Below, in pieces: positions 33,577-42,190 of a DNA stretch of 64,000 bases. The position numbers were made by a program, and so were the translations under genes. This stretch comes from Luteimonas viscosa (GTDB lineage: Bacteria > Pseudomonadota > Gammaproteobacteria > Xanthomonadales > Xanthomonadaceae). Under the pieces are notes generated by a model. It saw only the letters and a list, made by a program, of their open reading frames with translations. It had not been told where the DNA came from and searched no databases. The DNA lies in contig NZ_VTFT01000001.1 of the NCBI RefSeq assembly GCF_008244685.1, positions 3,017,248 to 3,081,247 on the forward strand. Reading direction: 5' to 3'. How positions within the stretch are numbered: the stretch's first letter is position 1; each line of letters opens with the position of its first letter.

Positions 33577-33598
33577 ATTAATTGATTGATCAATTAAT
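33577..33598. promoter_or_regulatory. Palindromic operator upstream of the TetR gene
   Basis: A perfect 9-bp inverted repeat, ATTAATTGA (33577-33585) and TCAATTAAT (33590-33598), with a 4-base spacer, ends 9 bases before the TetR ATG. It is strikingly AT-rich in a roughly 70% GC context. TetR regulators usually bind such palindromes next to their own gene, so it is the probable autoregulatory operator of the exporter operon. Confidence 0.7.
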
Positions 33599-33607
33599 AT
33601 TGATCGC

Positions 33608-34288
33608 ATGAGCCGCAAATCAGACCGTGGCGGGTCCGGACCGGTCCGCAAGCCCCCTCAGCGCCAGCCTGGCCGGCCCAGCGGCGAGGGCGATCGCCGC
33701 GCGCTGGCGCTGGACGCCGCGCTGGCCTGTTACGTGCGGCGCGGCATCGCCGCGACCTCGCTGCGCGACATCGCCCGCGAAGCCGGCATCACCCCCGCGC
33801 TGCTTCACTACTACTTCGGCGATGCCGCCGGCCTGCGCGAGGCGGTTGTCGGCGAACGGCTGATGCCGGTGTTCACCGGGATCCGGGACACCCTGCTGGG
33901 CATGCCCGACGCGCCCTTGCGCGAAGTCATCGTCGCCTTCGTCGACGGCATCTGCGGGATGATCCGCCGCCACCCCTGGCTGCCGCCGCTGTGGATCCGG
34001 GAAGTGGTGAGCGAAGGGGGTGACCTGCGCGAACTGCTGGTCACGCGCCTCGCGCCGCAGATCGCCACCGTGCTGGCCGCACGCTTCGCTGCAGAGCAGG
34101 CGGCCGGCCGGCTCAATCCCGGGCTGGACCCGCGTCTGCTGATGGTCTCGCTGGTCGGGTTGACCCTGTTCCCCGCGGCCGGCACCCCGATCTGGCGGGA
34201 GATCTTCGCCAGCGACGACCTCGGCATCGACGACATCCGCGACCACGCGCTCGCCCTGATCGAGCGCGGCCTGGAGCTTCCCGCATGA
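33608..34288 (+). CDS. TetR family transcriptional regulator
   Basis: This 226-residue regulator has a basic N-terminal extension (1-30), a TetR helix-turn-helix at about 50-70 (SLRDIAREAGITPALLHYYF) and a C-terminal ligand/dimer domain. The arrangement TetR, HlyD, ABC ATPase, ABC permease resembles the E. coli cecR(ybiH)-ybhGFSR operon, so it probably represses its own exporter and responds to an exported compound. The ATG is at 33608, right behind the AT-rich palindrome. It overlaps the HlyD gene by 4 bases. Confidence 0.92.
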   Translation: MSRKSDRGGSGPVRKPPQRQPGRPSGEGDRRALALDAALACYVRRGIAATSLRDIAREAGITPALLHYYFGDAAGLREAVVGERLMPVFTGIRDTLLGMPDAPLREVIVAFVDGICGMIRRHPWLPPLWIREVVSEGGDLRELLVTRLAPQIATVLAARFAAEQAAGRLNPGLDPRLLMVSLVGLTLFPAAGTPIWREIFASDDLGIDDIRDHALALIERGLELPA

Positions 34289-34311
34289 CCCGCATGACCC
34301 ACATGACCCGC
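34285..34311 (+). repeat. Three tandem 9-base units at the HlyD gene start
   Basis: ATGACCCGC, ATGACCCAC and ATGACCCGC are adjacent, each beginning with an ATG in the same frame and giving MTRMTHMTR. The unit number could vary between strains without changing the frame. Confidence 0.6.
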
Positions 34312-35271
34312 ATCCCCTTTCCCCACCGGTTGCGCGCCGCCAGCCTGCTCGCCGGACTGCTGTGCCTGGCCGGCTGCGGCGAAGAACCCGCCGCCGCGCT
34401 CGGCACCCTGGAATACGACCGCATCGCGCTGCCGGCCCCCGCGGCCGAGCGTATCGTCGACATCGCCGTGCGCGAGGGCGAACGGGTCGAGGCGGGGGCG
34501 CGCATCCTCACCCTCGAGCGCACGCGCGGCGACGCGCAGCAGGCCGCGGCCGAGGCGGATGTCGCCCGGCAACGCGAGGCGCTGGCGGAACTGCGCAACG
34601 GCGCGCGCACCGAAGTCGTGGACCAGGCCCGCGCCAACCTCGCCGCCACGCAGGCGCAGGCCCGCGATGCCCGCGCCTACTACGCGCGCCTGCGGCCGCT
34701 CGGCACGCGCCAGCTGGTGGCCGCGGCGGAAGTCGATCGCGCGCGCGCCGCCGCCGGCAATGCCGATGCCCAGGTGGCGGCGGCGCGGGCCGCGCTGGCG
34801 GAACTCGACAACGGCGTGCGCCCGGAACAGGTAGCGCAGGCCGAGGCCGCGCTCGCCGCCGCGGAAGCGCAGTTGCGTGCGCAGTCGGCCACCACCGGCC
34901 GCCTCGACGTGGTCGCGCCGCGCGCCGGCCGCATCGACAGCCTGCCCTACCGGCTCGGCGACGAGGCGCCCGTCGGCGCGCCGCTTGCGGTGATGCTGGT
35001 CGGCGAGGCGCCCTATGCGCGCGTCTACGTGCCCGAGCCGCTGCGTGCCGGCATCGACGTCGGCGATGCGGCGACGGTGCTGGTCGGCGCCGAAGGAGAG
35101 CGCCGCTACGACGGTCGGGTGCGCATGATCCGCAGCGAACCGACCTTCACCCCGTACTACGCGCTCACCGGCAAGGACGCCGCGCGCCTGAGCTACCTGG
35201 CGGAGGTGGAGCTCGCGGACGCGGCCGACCTGCCCGCCGGGCTGCCGCTCCGGGTCGAGTTCGGGCCATGA
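34285..35271 (+). CDS. HlyD family adaptor lipoprotein of ABC exporter
   Basis: This 328-residue periplasmic adaptor has a lipobox (LLCLAGC, lipidated Cys31), then an alpha-hairpin rich in Ala, Arg and Glu (about 85-195) flanked by lipoyl half-motifs (VREGERVEAGARIL; VVAPRAGRIDSLPYRLGD) and a beta-barrel. It would link the ABC pump to an outer-membrane channel, as YbhG does. The ATG at 34285 overlaps the TetR stop; the first 27 bases are three copies of a 9-base unit beginning ATGACCC, so starts at 34285, 34294 and 34303 are all possible. An 181-base gap precedes the ATPase gene. Confidence 0.9.
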   Translation: MTRMTHMTRIPFPHRLRAASLLAGLLCLAGCGEEPAAALGTLEYDRIALPAPAAERIVDIAVREGERVEAGARILTLERTRGDAQQAAAEADVARQREALAELRNGARTEVVDQARANLAATQAQARDARAYYARLRPLGTRQLVAAAEVDRARAAAGNADAQVAAARAALAELDNGVRPEQVAQAEAALAAAEAQLRAQSATTGRLDVVAPRAGRIDSLPYRLGDEAPVGAPLAVMLVGEAPYARVYVPEPLRAGIDVGDAATVLVGAEGERRYDGRVRMIRSEPTFTPYYALTGKDAARLSYLAEVELADAADLPAGLPLRVEFGP

Positions 35272-35452
35272 GGCGGGGTCCCGCGCTCCGGCGCGCGGCG
35301 AACGCGGACGCGGCGCGTGCCGGCCGGGCCCCTGGGTTCCGGCCATGCGCTGCGCGCGGCCGGATGTCGTGCGCGCGCCGGGGCCGGTTCGCGGGTGGGC
35401 ATGGTCGTATCCGTGCCATCGCCAATGCCGCCCCGGCCGGCGGAGCGCGCTG

Positions 35453-36406
35453 ATGGAGGCCGCCGCCGACACCACCGCCATCCAGGCACGCGGCCTGGTC
35501 AAGCGCTTCGGCGCGCTGACCGCGGTCGACCATGTCGACCTCACCGTGCCGCACGCGCACGTCTACGGCTTCCTCGGTCCCAATGGCTCCGGCAAGTCGA
35601 CCACGATCCGCATGCTCTGCGGCCTGCTCACGCCGAGCGAGGGCGAGATCGAGGTGCTCGGCCTGCGCATCCCCGAACAGGCAGATGCGTTGCGCCTGCG
35701 CATCGGTTACATGACCCAGAAGTTCTCGCTGTTCGAGGACCTGACGGTGCGCGAGAACCTGGAATTCCTCGCTGCGGTGTACGGCTTGCCGCGCAGCCGG
35801 GCGCGCGCGCGCGTCGACCGGCTGATCGAGCTCTACCACTTCGGCGATCGCCAGCGTCAGCTCGCCGGTACGCTGAGCGGCGGCCAGAAGCAGCGCCTGG
35901 CGCTGGCGGGCGCGGTGATCCACGAGCCCGAGCTGCTGTTCCTCGACGAGCCCACCAGTGCGGTCGATCCCGAATCGCGCCGCGACTTCTGGGAGAAGCT
36001 GTTCGAGCTGGCGGACGCGGGCACCACGCTGCTGGTGTCCACCCACTACATGGACGAGGCCGAGCGCTGCCACCGCATCGCCATCCTCGATCGTGGCGCC
36101 CTGGTGGCCGACGGGACGCCGGGCGAACTGGCGCAAGCGTTGCACGGCCGAGCCGTCGAGGTCCGTGCGGCGAAACCGCGGCGGGCGCAGCGCGCGCTCG
36201 CGCGGCTCCCCGGGGTGCTCAGCGTGGCCCAGATCGGCAATACCCTGCGGGTGCTGTCGGCCCCGGGCGAGGACAGCGCGGAGGCCGTTTCCACCGCGCT
36301 GCGCGAGGCCGCGCTCGAAGCGGACGTACTGCCGGTCGAGGCGAACCTCGAGGACGTGTTCGTCGCCGCTACCCGCGGCCGCGCCGAAGAAGGCGCGGCC
36401 GCATGA
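35453..36406 (+). CDS. ABC transporter ATP-binding protein
   Basis: This 317-residue ATPase has one nucleotide-binding domain: Walker A GPNGSGKST (42-50), Q-loop in YMTQKFSLFEDLTVREN, signature LSGGQKQRLALAGA, Walker B LLFLDEPTSAVDPE and H-loop STHYMDEAERC. The C-terminal 80 residues form an accessory domain common in ABC-2 exporters. E. coli YbhF has two such domains in one chain; here there is one, so it probably works as a homodimer with the permease downstream. The ATG at 35453 was chosen because the domain starts about 10 residues later; it overlaps the permease start by 4 bases. Confidence 0.93.
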   Translation: MEAAADTTAIQARGLVKRFGALTAVDHVDLTVPHAHVYGFLGPNGSGKSTTIRMLCGLLTPSEGEIEVLGLRIPEQADALRLRIGYMTQKFSLFEDLTVRENLEFLAAVYGLPRSRARARVDRLIELYHFGDRQRQLAGTLSGGQKQRLALAGAVIHEPELLFLDEPTSAVDPESRRDFWEKLFELADAGTTLLVSTHYMDEAERCHRIAILDRGALVADGTPGELAQALHGRAVEVRAAKPRRAQRALARLPGVLSVAQIGNTLRVLSAPGEDSAEAVSTALREAALEADVLPVEANLEDVFVAATRGRAEEGAAA

Positions 36407-37488
36407 AGCCTTTGCGCCGCCTCTGGGCCGTGGTGTTCAAGGAGCTGCGGCAGATCCGCCGAGACCGCATCAGCCTGGCGATGATCGTGGCGATCCCCGT
36501 GATCGACCTGCTGCTGTTCGGCTACGCGATCAACTTCAATCCACGCAACCTCGACGCCGTCGTGGTCGACCAGGCCAGGACCGCCGCCTCGCGTGCGACG
36601 GTGATGGACATGCGCGCCACCGGCATCATCGAGATCACCGGCGTCGCCGACAGTCCGCAGCAGGCGATGGAGCAGCTGCGCCGTGGCCGGATCAGCGTCG
36701 GCATCGTCCTGCCGCCCGACTTCGAGCGTCGCCTCGCCGACGGGCGGCCGGCGGTGCAGGTGATGGTCGACGGCACCGACACGGTGGTCCAGGCCGCCGC
36801 GAACCAGCTCGCGCAGTTGCCGCTGGGACCCCGCGCCGCGCGCACCGCAACGCGGATCGAGGTCGTGGCCTTCTACAACCCCCAGCGCCGCTCCGCGGTC
36901 AGCATCGTGCCCGGGCTGATCGGCATCATCCTGACCATGACGATGACCATGTTCACCGCGATGGCGGTGGTGCGCGAACGCGAGCGCGGCAACATGGAAC
37001 TGCTGATCGCCACCCCGCTCAGCCGCGCCGAGCTGATGATCGGCAAGGTGCTGCCGTACGCGATCATCGGACTGATCCAGACCACGCTGATCCTGGCGCT
37101 CGGCATCTGGATGTTCGACGTGCCGCTGCGCGGCAGCCTGCTCGACGTCTACGTCGCCGCGCTGCTGCTGATCCTGGCCAACCTGGCGATGGGGCTGCTG
37201 ATCTCCACCCGTGCGCGCACCCAGTTCCAGGCGATCCAGATCACGATGTTCGTGTTCCTGCCCTCGATCCTGATCTCCGGCTTCATGTTCCCCTTCGCCG
37301 GCATGCCCGACGTGGTGCAGTGGGGCGCGGAGCTCCTGCCGATGACGCATTTCCTGCGCCTGGTGCGCGGGATCATGCTGCGCGGCGCGCACCTTGGGGA
37401 ACTATGGCCCGGTGTGCTGGCGTTGCTGGCGTTCACCGCGGTGACGATGACCGCGGCGATCATGCGGTTCCGCAAGCGGCTGGACTGA
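36403..37488 (+). CDS. ABC-2 type exporter permease
   Basis: This 361-residue membrane protein has the ABC-2 (YhhJ/YbhS-like) layout: one N-terminal membrane helix (about 25-43), a large periplasmic domain (about 45-165) and five C-terminal helices. The family stretch VVRERERGNMELLIATPLSRAELMIGK lies near residues 190-216. Only one permease is encoded here, so a homodimer is expected, whereas ybhS and ybhR are a pair in E. coli. The exported compound is unknown. It is the last gene of the operon; a nested hairpin follows at 37517-37556. Confidence 0.92.
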   Translation: MKPLRRLWAVVFKELRQIRRDRISLAMIVAIPVIDLLLFGYAINFNPRNLDAVVVDQARTAASRATVMDMRATGIIEITGVADSPQQAMEQLRRGRISVGIVLPPDFERRLADGRPAVQVMVDGTDTVVQAAANQLAQLPLGPRAARTATRIEVVAFYNPQRRSAVSIVPGLIGIILTMTMTMFTAMAVVRERERGNMELLIATPLSRAELMIGKVLPYAIIGLIQTTLILALGIWMFDVPLRGSLLDVYVAALLLILANLAMGLLISTRARTQFQAIQITMFVFLPSILISGFMFPFAGMPDVVQWGAELLPMTHFLRLVRGIMLRGAHLGELWPGVLALLAFTAVTMTAAIMRFRKRLD

Positions 37489-37516
37489 GCCGCGGCACCG
37501 GACGCAACGCGCAGGG

Positions 37517-37556
37517 GTGCCCGCCACTGGGGCCGACCCCAGCTGTGCGCGGGCAC
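37517..37556 (+). terminator. Nested hairpin after the ABC exporter operon
   Basis: GTGCCCGC (37517-37524) pairs exactly with GCGGGCAC (37549-37556), and inside it CTGGGG (37527-37532) pairs with CCCCAG (37537-37542) around a CCGA loop. It starts 29 bases after the permease stop. No T-run follows, so termination efficiency is uncertain. Confidence 0.45.
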
Positions 37557-37692
37557 GCGAGTCGCTATACCTGTCGCATCGCGCCGGCGCTCATCTCGTG
37601 AGGCCGGCGCTCGTGTGTGCCATGAATCAGGAAACCAGGCAGTGGAAGTGCGGCAACATTGCGACGAGCGGGGACCCGAAAGCCTTCGCCAT

Positions 37693-38511
37693 GTGGCGCG
37701 GCGGCCCGGACGCAGGGCGTGGCCGCGCGCGCTGGGGTTGTGCGCGGCACTGGCGCTGGCGGCTTGCGGCGTCGCCGACCCGGCGGGCAGGGAGGAGGGC
37801 GCCGTGCGCTCCGGCAACGTCGATGGCGGTGCCGCCACACAGCCCAAGCCGGCTCTCGTCGACCCGCGCCCGCTGCAGGGCGCAGGCGCGGTGGCGTTCG
37901 ACCCCGCGCGTCCGCGACTGGCCTGGGCGGCCGGCGCCACGCTGCGCATGCTCGATCTCGAGCAGGGTGTCGAGCTGCGCCGCATCGAGGTCGGCAGCGA
38001 GGTCGGCGACCTGGCCTTCGCGCCCGACGGCGCGCTCTGGGTGATCGCGGATGGCCTGCAGCTCTGGCGCGACGGCGCGTTGGCCTGTCGCGCGGAGGGC
38101 GTCGAACCCGATCGCCTGCTCGCCGTCGACCACGCCGGCGTGGTGGTCGCGCGCTACACCCATTCGGACGGGGTCGGCATGCTGCGCAGGCAGGCGTGGC
38201 TGGACGCGCGCTGCCAGGTCGTGGACGAGCGGATCGACCCCGTGCCCGAGGGCATCACCGGGTCGGAAGCCGACCCGGGCGCGCCACTCGGACGCGCGAC
38301 GCTGCGCACGATTCGCACACCGGTCAGTGAAATCGAGTCGCGCCTGCCCGGTATGCAGTTGCCGGCAGGCGCAGGCGTCACGGGCGCGGTCGCGGTGTCC
38401 GAAGACGGTCGCTGGTGGGTACTCGAAGGCGCCCAGGGCCGGACCCTCTGGCGTCGCGACGGGCATCGGGCGGGCGTGGAGCCCTCGGCGGGCGGGCCGC
38501 CCGGCGGATAG
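37693..38511 (+). CDS. Predicted lipoprotein with beta-propeller-like core
   Basis: This 272-residue protein has a lipoprotein signal: basic n-region (ARRPGRRAWPRA), hydrophobic core and lipobox LAAC with Cys25. The mature part shows repeated strand-turn-strand units (VAFDPARPRLAWAAG; LAFAPDGALWVIADG; VAVSEDGRWWVLEG), suggesting an incomplete beta-propeller. I recognise no family and no catalytic motif. The GTG at 37693 is chosen because it gives a normal signal peptide; in-frame GTG codons at 37615 and 37642 would add 17-26 residues. A possible -10 (TATACC) lies at 37566. Confidence 0.65.
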   Translation: MARRPGRRAWPRALGLCAALALAACGVADPAGREEGAVRSGNVDGGAATQPKPALVDPRPLQGAGAVAFDPARPRLAWAAGATLRMLDLEQGVELRRIEVGSEVGDLAFAPDGALWVIADGLQLWRDGALACRAEGVEPDRLLAVDHAGVVVARYTHSDGVGMLRRQAWLDARCQVVDERIDPVPEGITGSEADPGAPLGRATLRTIRTPVSEIESRLPGMQLPAGAGVTGAVAVSEDGRWWVLEGAQGRTLWRRDGHRAGVEPSAGGPPGG

Positions 38512-38652
38512 GGGCCGTTGCCGGATCCCGGGCCGGAGCGGGGACGCTCCCGATCGCCATGCTGCGATGAAGACAGTCCGCCGACCGAACATGTCGATCC
38601 GGACGTGCCGGATTTGCGACCCCGGAAGGCAGAGCAGCTGCGTTGGACCGGC

Positions 38653-39318
38653 CTAGCGTGCCGGATCCTTCCCCAGTTGTGCCTGAAGGCCGTCCAGGAA
38701 CCGTTCGAGTTCGGCCGCGCGCTCGCGACCGACGGCGCGTCCGGCCTCGGTGGACAACGTGGCCGGCAACTGGGCGGTGAATCCGCGCAGCGTCGCTGCA
38801 GCGGTGTCGATATCCGTCGCCCACGCATGCCGCGTGACCAGCGACAGGATGCGCGCGGCGCCGATGGGGCCGAGGAAATCAAGCGTGTCGGCATCGTGGA
38901 ACACGCGCGCTTCGGGAAGCTCGCCCGGGTCGGCGGAGAACATGTGGCCCAGGATGGTTGCCTCGACGTCCGCCAGCTTCGCTTCCGGGAACCCCGTGGG
39001 CAGGAGCACCGTCGGCAGCAGGCCCACGGAACGTCGCGCGTGGTCGACGTCGTCCTGCCGGAACGGTTCGATCGCGCCGACATCGTGCAGGTACGCCGCC
39101 GCGAACAGGACATCGGCATCGACATCGAGTCCCTCCGCCGCGGCAAGCTGGAGGGACAGCCGATAGTTGCGCTCGGCATGCTCGACGCCCCAGGCACTGT
39201 GCTGCGCGTGCTCGCTCGCCCATGCGCGCACCGCGTCGCGCCAGGGCGCCTCCGCGGCTGCGGTCGTGGACAGCGATGCGGCCGCGGCCAGCAACATCGC
39301 CGCGAGCAGCCGCCTCAT
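38653..39318 (-). CDS. Exported HD-domain protein
   Basis: This 221-residue protein carries an HD-type metal phosphohydrolase domain: His47 in WGVEHAERN, the HD pair at 78-79 in AYLHDVGAI, a further His in [10 protein letters not shown] and Asp in [11 protein letters not shown]. The N-terminus ([22 protein letters not shown]) looks like a signal peptide, so the domain would be periplasmic, which is unusual for HD enzymes. The substrate is unknown. The ATG at 39318 overlaps the miaB stop by 4 bases, so the two are likely coupled. Confidence 0.83.
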   Translation of the reverse strand: MRRLLAAMLLAAAASLSTTAAAEAPWRDAVRAWASEHAQHSAWGVEHAERNYRLSLQLAAAEGLDVDADVLFAAAYLHDVGAIEPFRQDDVDHARRSVGLLPTVLLPTGFPEAKLADVEATILGHMFSADPGELPEARVFHDADTLDFLGPIGAARILSLVTRHAWATDIDTAAATLRGFTAQLPATLSTEAGRAVGRERAAELERFLDGLQAQLGKDPAR

Positions 39319-40751
39319 GCGACCACCCGGCCGCGCAGCGAATTGCTCATGGCGTCGGTGACGACGACATCGACGAAGTGGCCGATCAGCCTCGCCGGCG
39401 CCGGAAAATTCACCGAGCGCATGTTCTCGGTCTTGCCGGTCAGCTCGTGCGGGTCCTTGCGCGACGGGCCTTCGACCAGCACCCGCTGCACGCTGCCGAC
39501 CATGGCCTGCGAAATCCTCGCGGCATTGGCGTTGATCGCGGCCTGCAGTCGCGACAGGCGCGCATGCTTGACCTCGTCGGACACATCGTCCGGCAGGTCG
39601 GCGGCCGGCGTGCCGGGTCTGCGCGAGTAGATGAAGGAGAACGACTGGTCGAAGCCGACGTCCTCGATCAGCTTCATCGTCTTGTCGAAATCGGCATCGG
39701 TCTCCCCGGGAAAGCCGACGATGAAGTCCGAACTGATCGAGATGTCCGGCCTCACCTCGCGCAGCTTGCGGATCTTCTGCTTGAACTCCAGCGCCGTGTA
39801 GCCGCGCTTCATCGCCGCGAGGATGCGGTCGCTGCCCGATTGCACCGGCAGGTGCAGATAGTTGGCCAGCTGCGGCACGTCGCGGTAGGCCTCGACCAGC
39901 GAGTCCGAGAACTCCAGCGGGTGCGAGGTGGTGAAGCGGATGCGGTCGATGCCGTCGATCCCGGCCAGCGTGCGGATCAGCAGGCCCAGGTCGGCCGGTT
40001 CGTCGGCGTCTTCCATCGCGCCGCGGTAGGCATTGACGTTCTGGCCGAGCAGGTTGACCTCGCGCACGCCCTGCGCGGCCAGGCGCAGCACTTCCACCAG
40101 CACGTCCTCGAACGGGCGGCTGATCTCGGTGCCGCGGGTGTAGGGCACCACGCAGAAGCTGCAGTACTTGCTGCAGCCTTCCATGATCGAGACGAATGCG
40201 CTCGGGCCTTCGGCGCGCGGCTCGGGCAGGCGGTCGAACTTCTCGATCTCCGGGAAGCTGATGTCCACCTGCGGCCGCGACTGTTCGCGCCGCGCGCGGA
40301 TCAGTTCCGGCAGGCGGTGCAGGGTCTGCGGCCCGAACACCAGGTCGACGTAGGGCGCGCGCCTGATGATCGCCTCGCCCTCCTGCGAGGCGACGCAGCC
40401 GCCGACACCGATGATCACCTCGCGACCATCGGTCCTGAACCGGTTCTCCTTGAGCAGGCGCCAGCGGCCGAGCTGGCTGAACACCTTCTCCTGCGCCTTC
40501 TCGCGGATCGAGCAGGTGTTGACCAGCACCACGTCGGCCTCGTCGACGTTGTCGGTCAGTTCCAGGCCATCGCTTGCCGCCAGCACGTCGGCCATCTTCG
40601 CCGAGTCGTACTCGTTCATCTGGCAACCGTGGGTCTGGATGAACAGCTTGCCACGGGAAGGAGAGGCGTCTCCCGGTTCGCCGCGGCGGGGGCCTGCGGG
40701 GGCGGCGACGGCGGGGCGCGCGGCCGGCGCGAGGACGGGCAGTTCGGTCAT
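39315..40751 (-). CDS. miaB: tRNA-2-methylthio-N6-dimethylallyladenosine synthase
   Basis: This 478-residue radical-SAM methylthiotransferase modifies A37 of tRNAs reading UNN codons. The order is an N-terminal UPF0004 domain ([14 protein letters not shown], about 41-54, with further cluster cysteines in [10 protein letters not shown] and [11 protein letters not shown]), the radical-SAM core with CSKYCSFC (about 191-198) and a C-terminal TRAM domain. I chose the ATG at 40751; longer frames upstream give unconserved sequence. The N-terminal 30 residues are Pro/Ala-rich. In many gamma-proteobacteria ybeZ follows directly; here the HD gene and a 5-kb block intervene. Confidence 0.96.
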   Translation of the reverse strand: MTELPVLAPAARPAVAAPAGPRRGEPGDASPSRGKLFIQTHGCQMNEYDSAKMADVLAASDGLELTDNVDEADVVLVNTCSIREKAQEKVFSQLGRWRLLKENRFRTDGREVIIGVGGCVASQEGEAIIRRAPYVDLVFGPQTLHRLPELIRARREQSRPQVDISFPEIEKFDRLPEPRAEGPSAFVSIMEGCSKYCSFCVVPYTRGTEISRPFEDVLVEVLRLAAQGVREVNLLGQNVNAYRGAMEDADEPADLGLLIRTLAGIDGIDRIRFTTSHPLEFSDSLVEAYRDVPQLANYLHLPVQSGSDRILAAMKRGYTALEFKQKIRKLREVRPDISISSDFIVGFPGETDADFDKTMKLIEDVGFDQSFSFIYSRRPGTPAADLPDDVSDEVKHARLSRLQAAINANAARISQAMVGSVQRVLVEGPSRKDPHELTGKTENMRSVNFPAPARLIGHFVDVVVTDAMSNSLRGRVVA

Positions 40752-40926
40752 GGAGGTCTCCGGGGGCGCGGTGTTGAGTCCGGGCCGGATGGCGGGCGGC
40801 GCAAGGCCGGGATCACGGGCCGGTAGTGTAGGCCGGTAGGCAGGTTCGCGCGTCCGGTTGTGGAACCGTGCGCCGTTTAACAATCAAGGACTTGGCAGGC
40901 GGACGTGAAGGGTGGACACTGCGCGC

Positions 40927-41889
40927 ATGAAAGGGGGGCTGGGGCTGATTGCGGTGTTGGGGCTGGCGCTCATGGTGCCGGCCGCGCCCGCGTGGGCGGG
41001 CACCATCTACCGCTGCGACGGCGCGGACGGCGCACGCAGCTACGTCAGCAAGCGGGTCAAGGGCGCGAAGTGCGTCGCGGTCAGCAACTACCGCAGTGCG
41101 CCATCCGGCCGCGCTCCGAAGCCGGCATCGTGGCTGCCGGCCGCGGGCAGCGCCTCGCCCGGCAACGCGGTGGCAGGTTCCCCGGCCGCGATCCACAGCA
41201 ACCCGCCGGCGACCTTCATGGGCGGTGCGGGTTCGACCGCCACGCCGGCGGCCAGCGCGGCGAAGCCGGTGGCGGTCGCTTCCGTCACCCCGTCGCGGTC
41301 CTCGCGACGCCTGCAGCAGGGACAGGTCTATTCCTACGTCAAGGACGGGGTTCGCCACTACACCAGCCAGCGCCCGAAGGGCGGCGGTGGCGCCACGGCG
41401 GTGCGGACGATCCGCTACAGCTTCTTCGAGACCTGTTACGCATGCGCCCCGCTGCCGGGGGTGAACTTCGGCAACGTGCGCCTGAATACCGCATCCTACG
41501 CCGCCGAGGTCAAGGCGGCGGCGGCCGAGTTCGGCGTCGAGGAGGCGATCGTGCGCGCGATCATGCATGCCGAGTCCGCGTTCAATCCCAATGCGCTCTC
41601 GCGCGCCGGTGCGCAGGGCCTGATGCAGCTGATGCCGGCCACGGCCCAGCGCTTCGGCGTGGTCAACGCCTACGATCCGGCACAGAACATCCGCGGTGGC
41701 GTGCAATACCTGTCCTGGCTGCTCAAGCGCTTCAATGGCGACCTGACCCTGGCCGCGGCCGGCTACAACGCCGGTGAAGGTGCGGTGGATCGCCACAAGG
41801 GCGTGCCGCCGTATGGCGAGACCCAGCGCTACGTCGTCCGCGTCGGCCAGCTGGCCGAGCGCTACCGCGGCCATCTCGCCTCGAACTGA
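40927..41889 (+). CDS. Exported lytic transglycosylase (SLT domain)
   Basis: This 320-residue protein has a signal peptide (to about residue 24), an N-terminal DUF4124-like region (TIYRCDGADGARSYVSK), a Ser/Pro/Ala-rich linker, a second similar repeat (VYSYVKDGVRHYTSQRPKG) and a C-terminal Slt-type lysozyme-like domain (about 185-320). The catalytic Glu216 is in IMHAESAFNPNALS; GLMQLMPATAQRFGV and AAGYNAGEGAVDR are the usual motifs. It should cleave murein glycan strands to 1,6-anhydro products. I chose the ATG at 40927; a GTG at 40912 would add five residues. Confidence 0.93.
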   Translation: MKGGLGLIAVLGLALMVPAAPAWAGTIYRCDGADGARSYVSKRVKGAKCVAVSNYRSAPSGRAPKPASWLPAAGSASPGNAVAGSPAAIHSNPPATFMGGAGSTATPAASAAKPVAVASVTPSRSSRRLQQGQVYSYVKDGVRHYTSQRPKGGGGATAVRTIRYSFFETCYACAPLPGVNFGNVRLNTASYAAEVKAAAAEFGVEEAIVRAIMHAESAFNPNALSRAGAQGLMQLMPATAQRFGVVNAYDPAQNIRGGVQYLSWLLKRFNGDLTLAAAGYNAGEGAVDRHKGVPPYGETQRYVVRVGQLAERYRGHLASN

Positions 41890-42074
41890 GGCACGGCGGG
41901 CTTGGTGCCCGTCCGCCGCGCGGCAGCCGGGCGAACCTGCAGACCCGGCCTCCGCCTCCGGACACTGCCTGCGATCACCGGCCACCGCGCTGCGTGCCCA
42001 TGCCGAGCGGTTCGGGCCGGCCACGGCAACTCCCTGATCCGACGCAGGAAACTCCGGGCCGGAGAGTCCGGACG

Positions 42075-42104
42075 TTGTCGCCGGATTCAGCGTTCCGTTA
42101 CACT
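42075..42104 (+). promoter_or_regulatory. Candidate petABC promoter
   Basis: TTGTCG (42075-42080) and TACACT (42099-42104) are separated by 18 bases and match four of six positions each. They lie about 90 bases before the petA ATG, in the 301-base gap (41890-42190) that otherwise shows no gene. The petA ribosome site GGAGAG is close to the ATG. Confidence 0.4.
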
Positions 42105-42190
42105 TCGGCGTTATTTGCGGCTGTCTCCGGGGACGGGGCGGTACGCGGCAGCCACATCAATCAGCTACCGAAAGTTTCGCGGAGAGCCGG

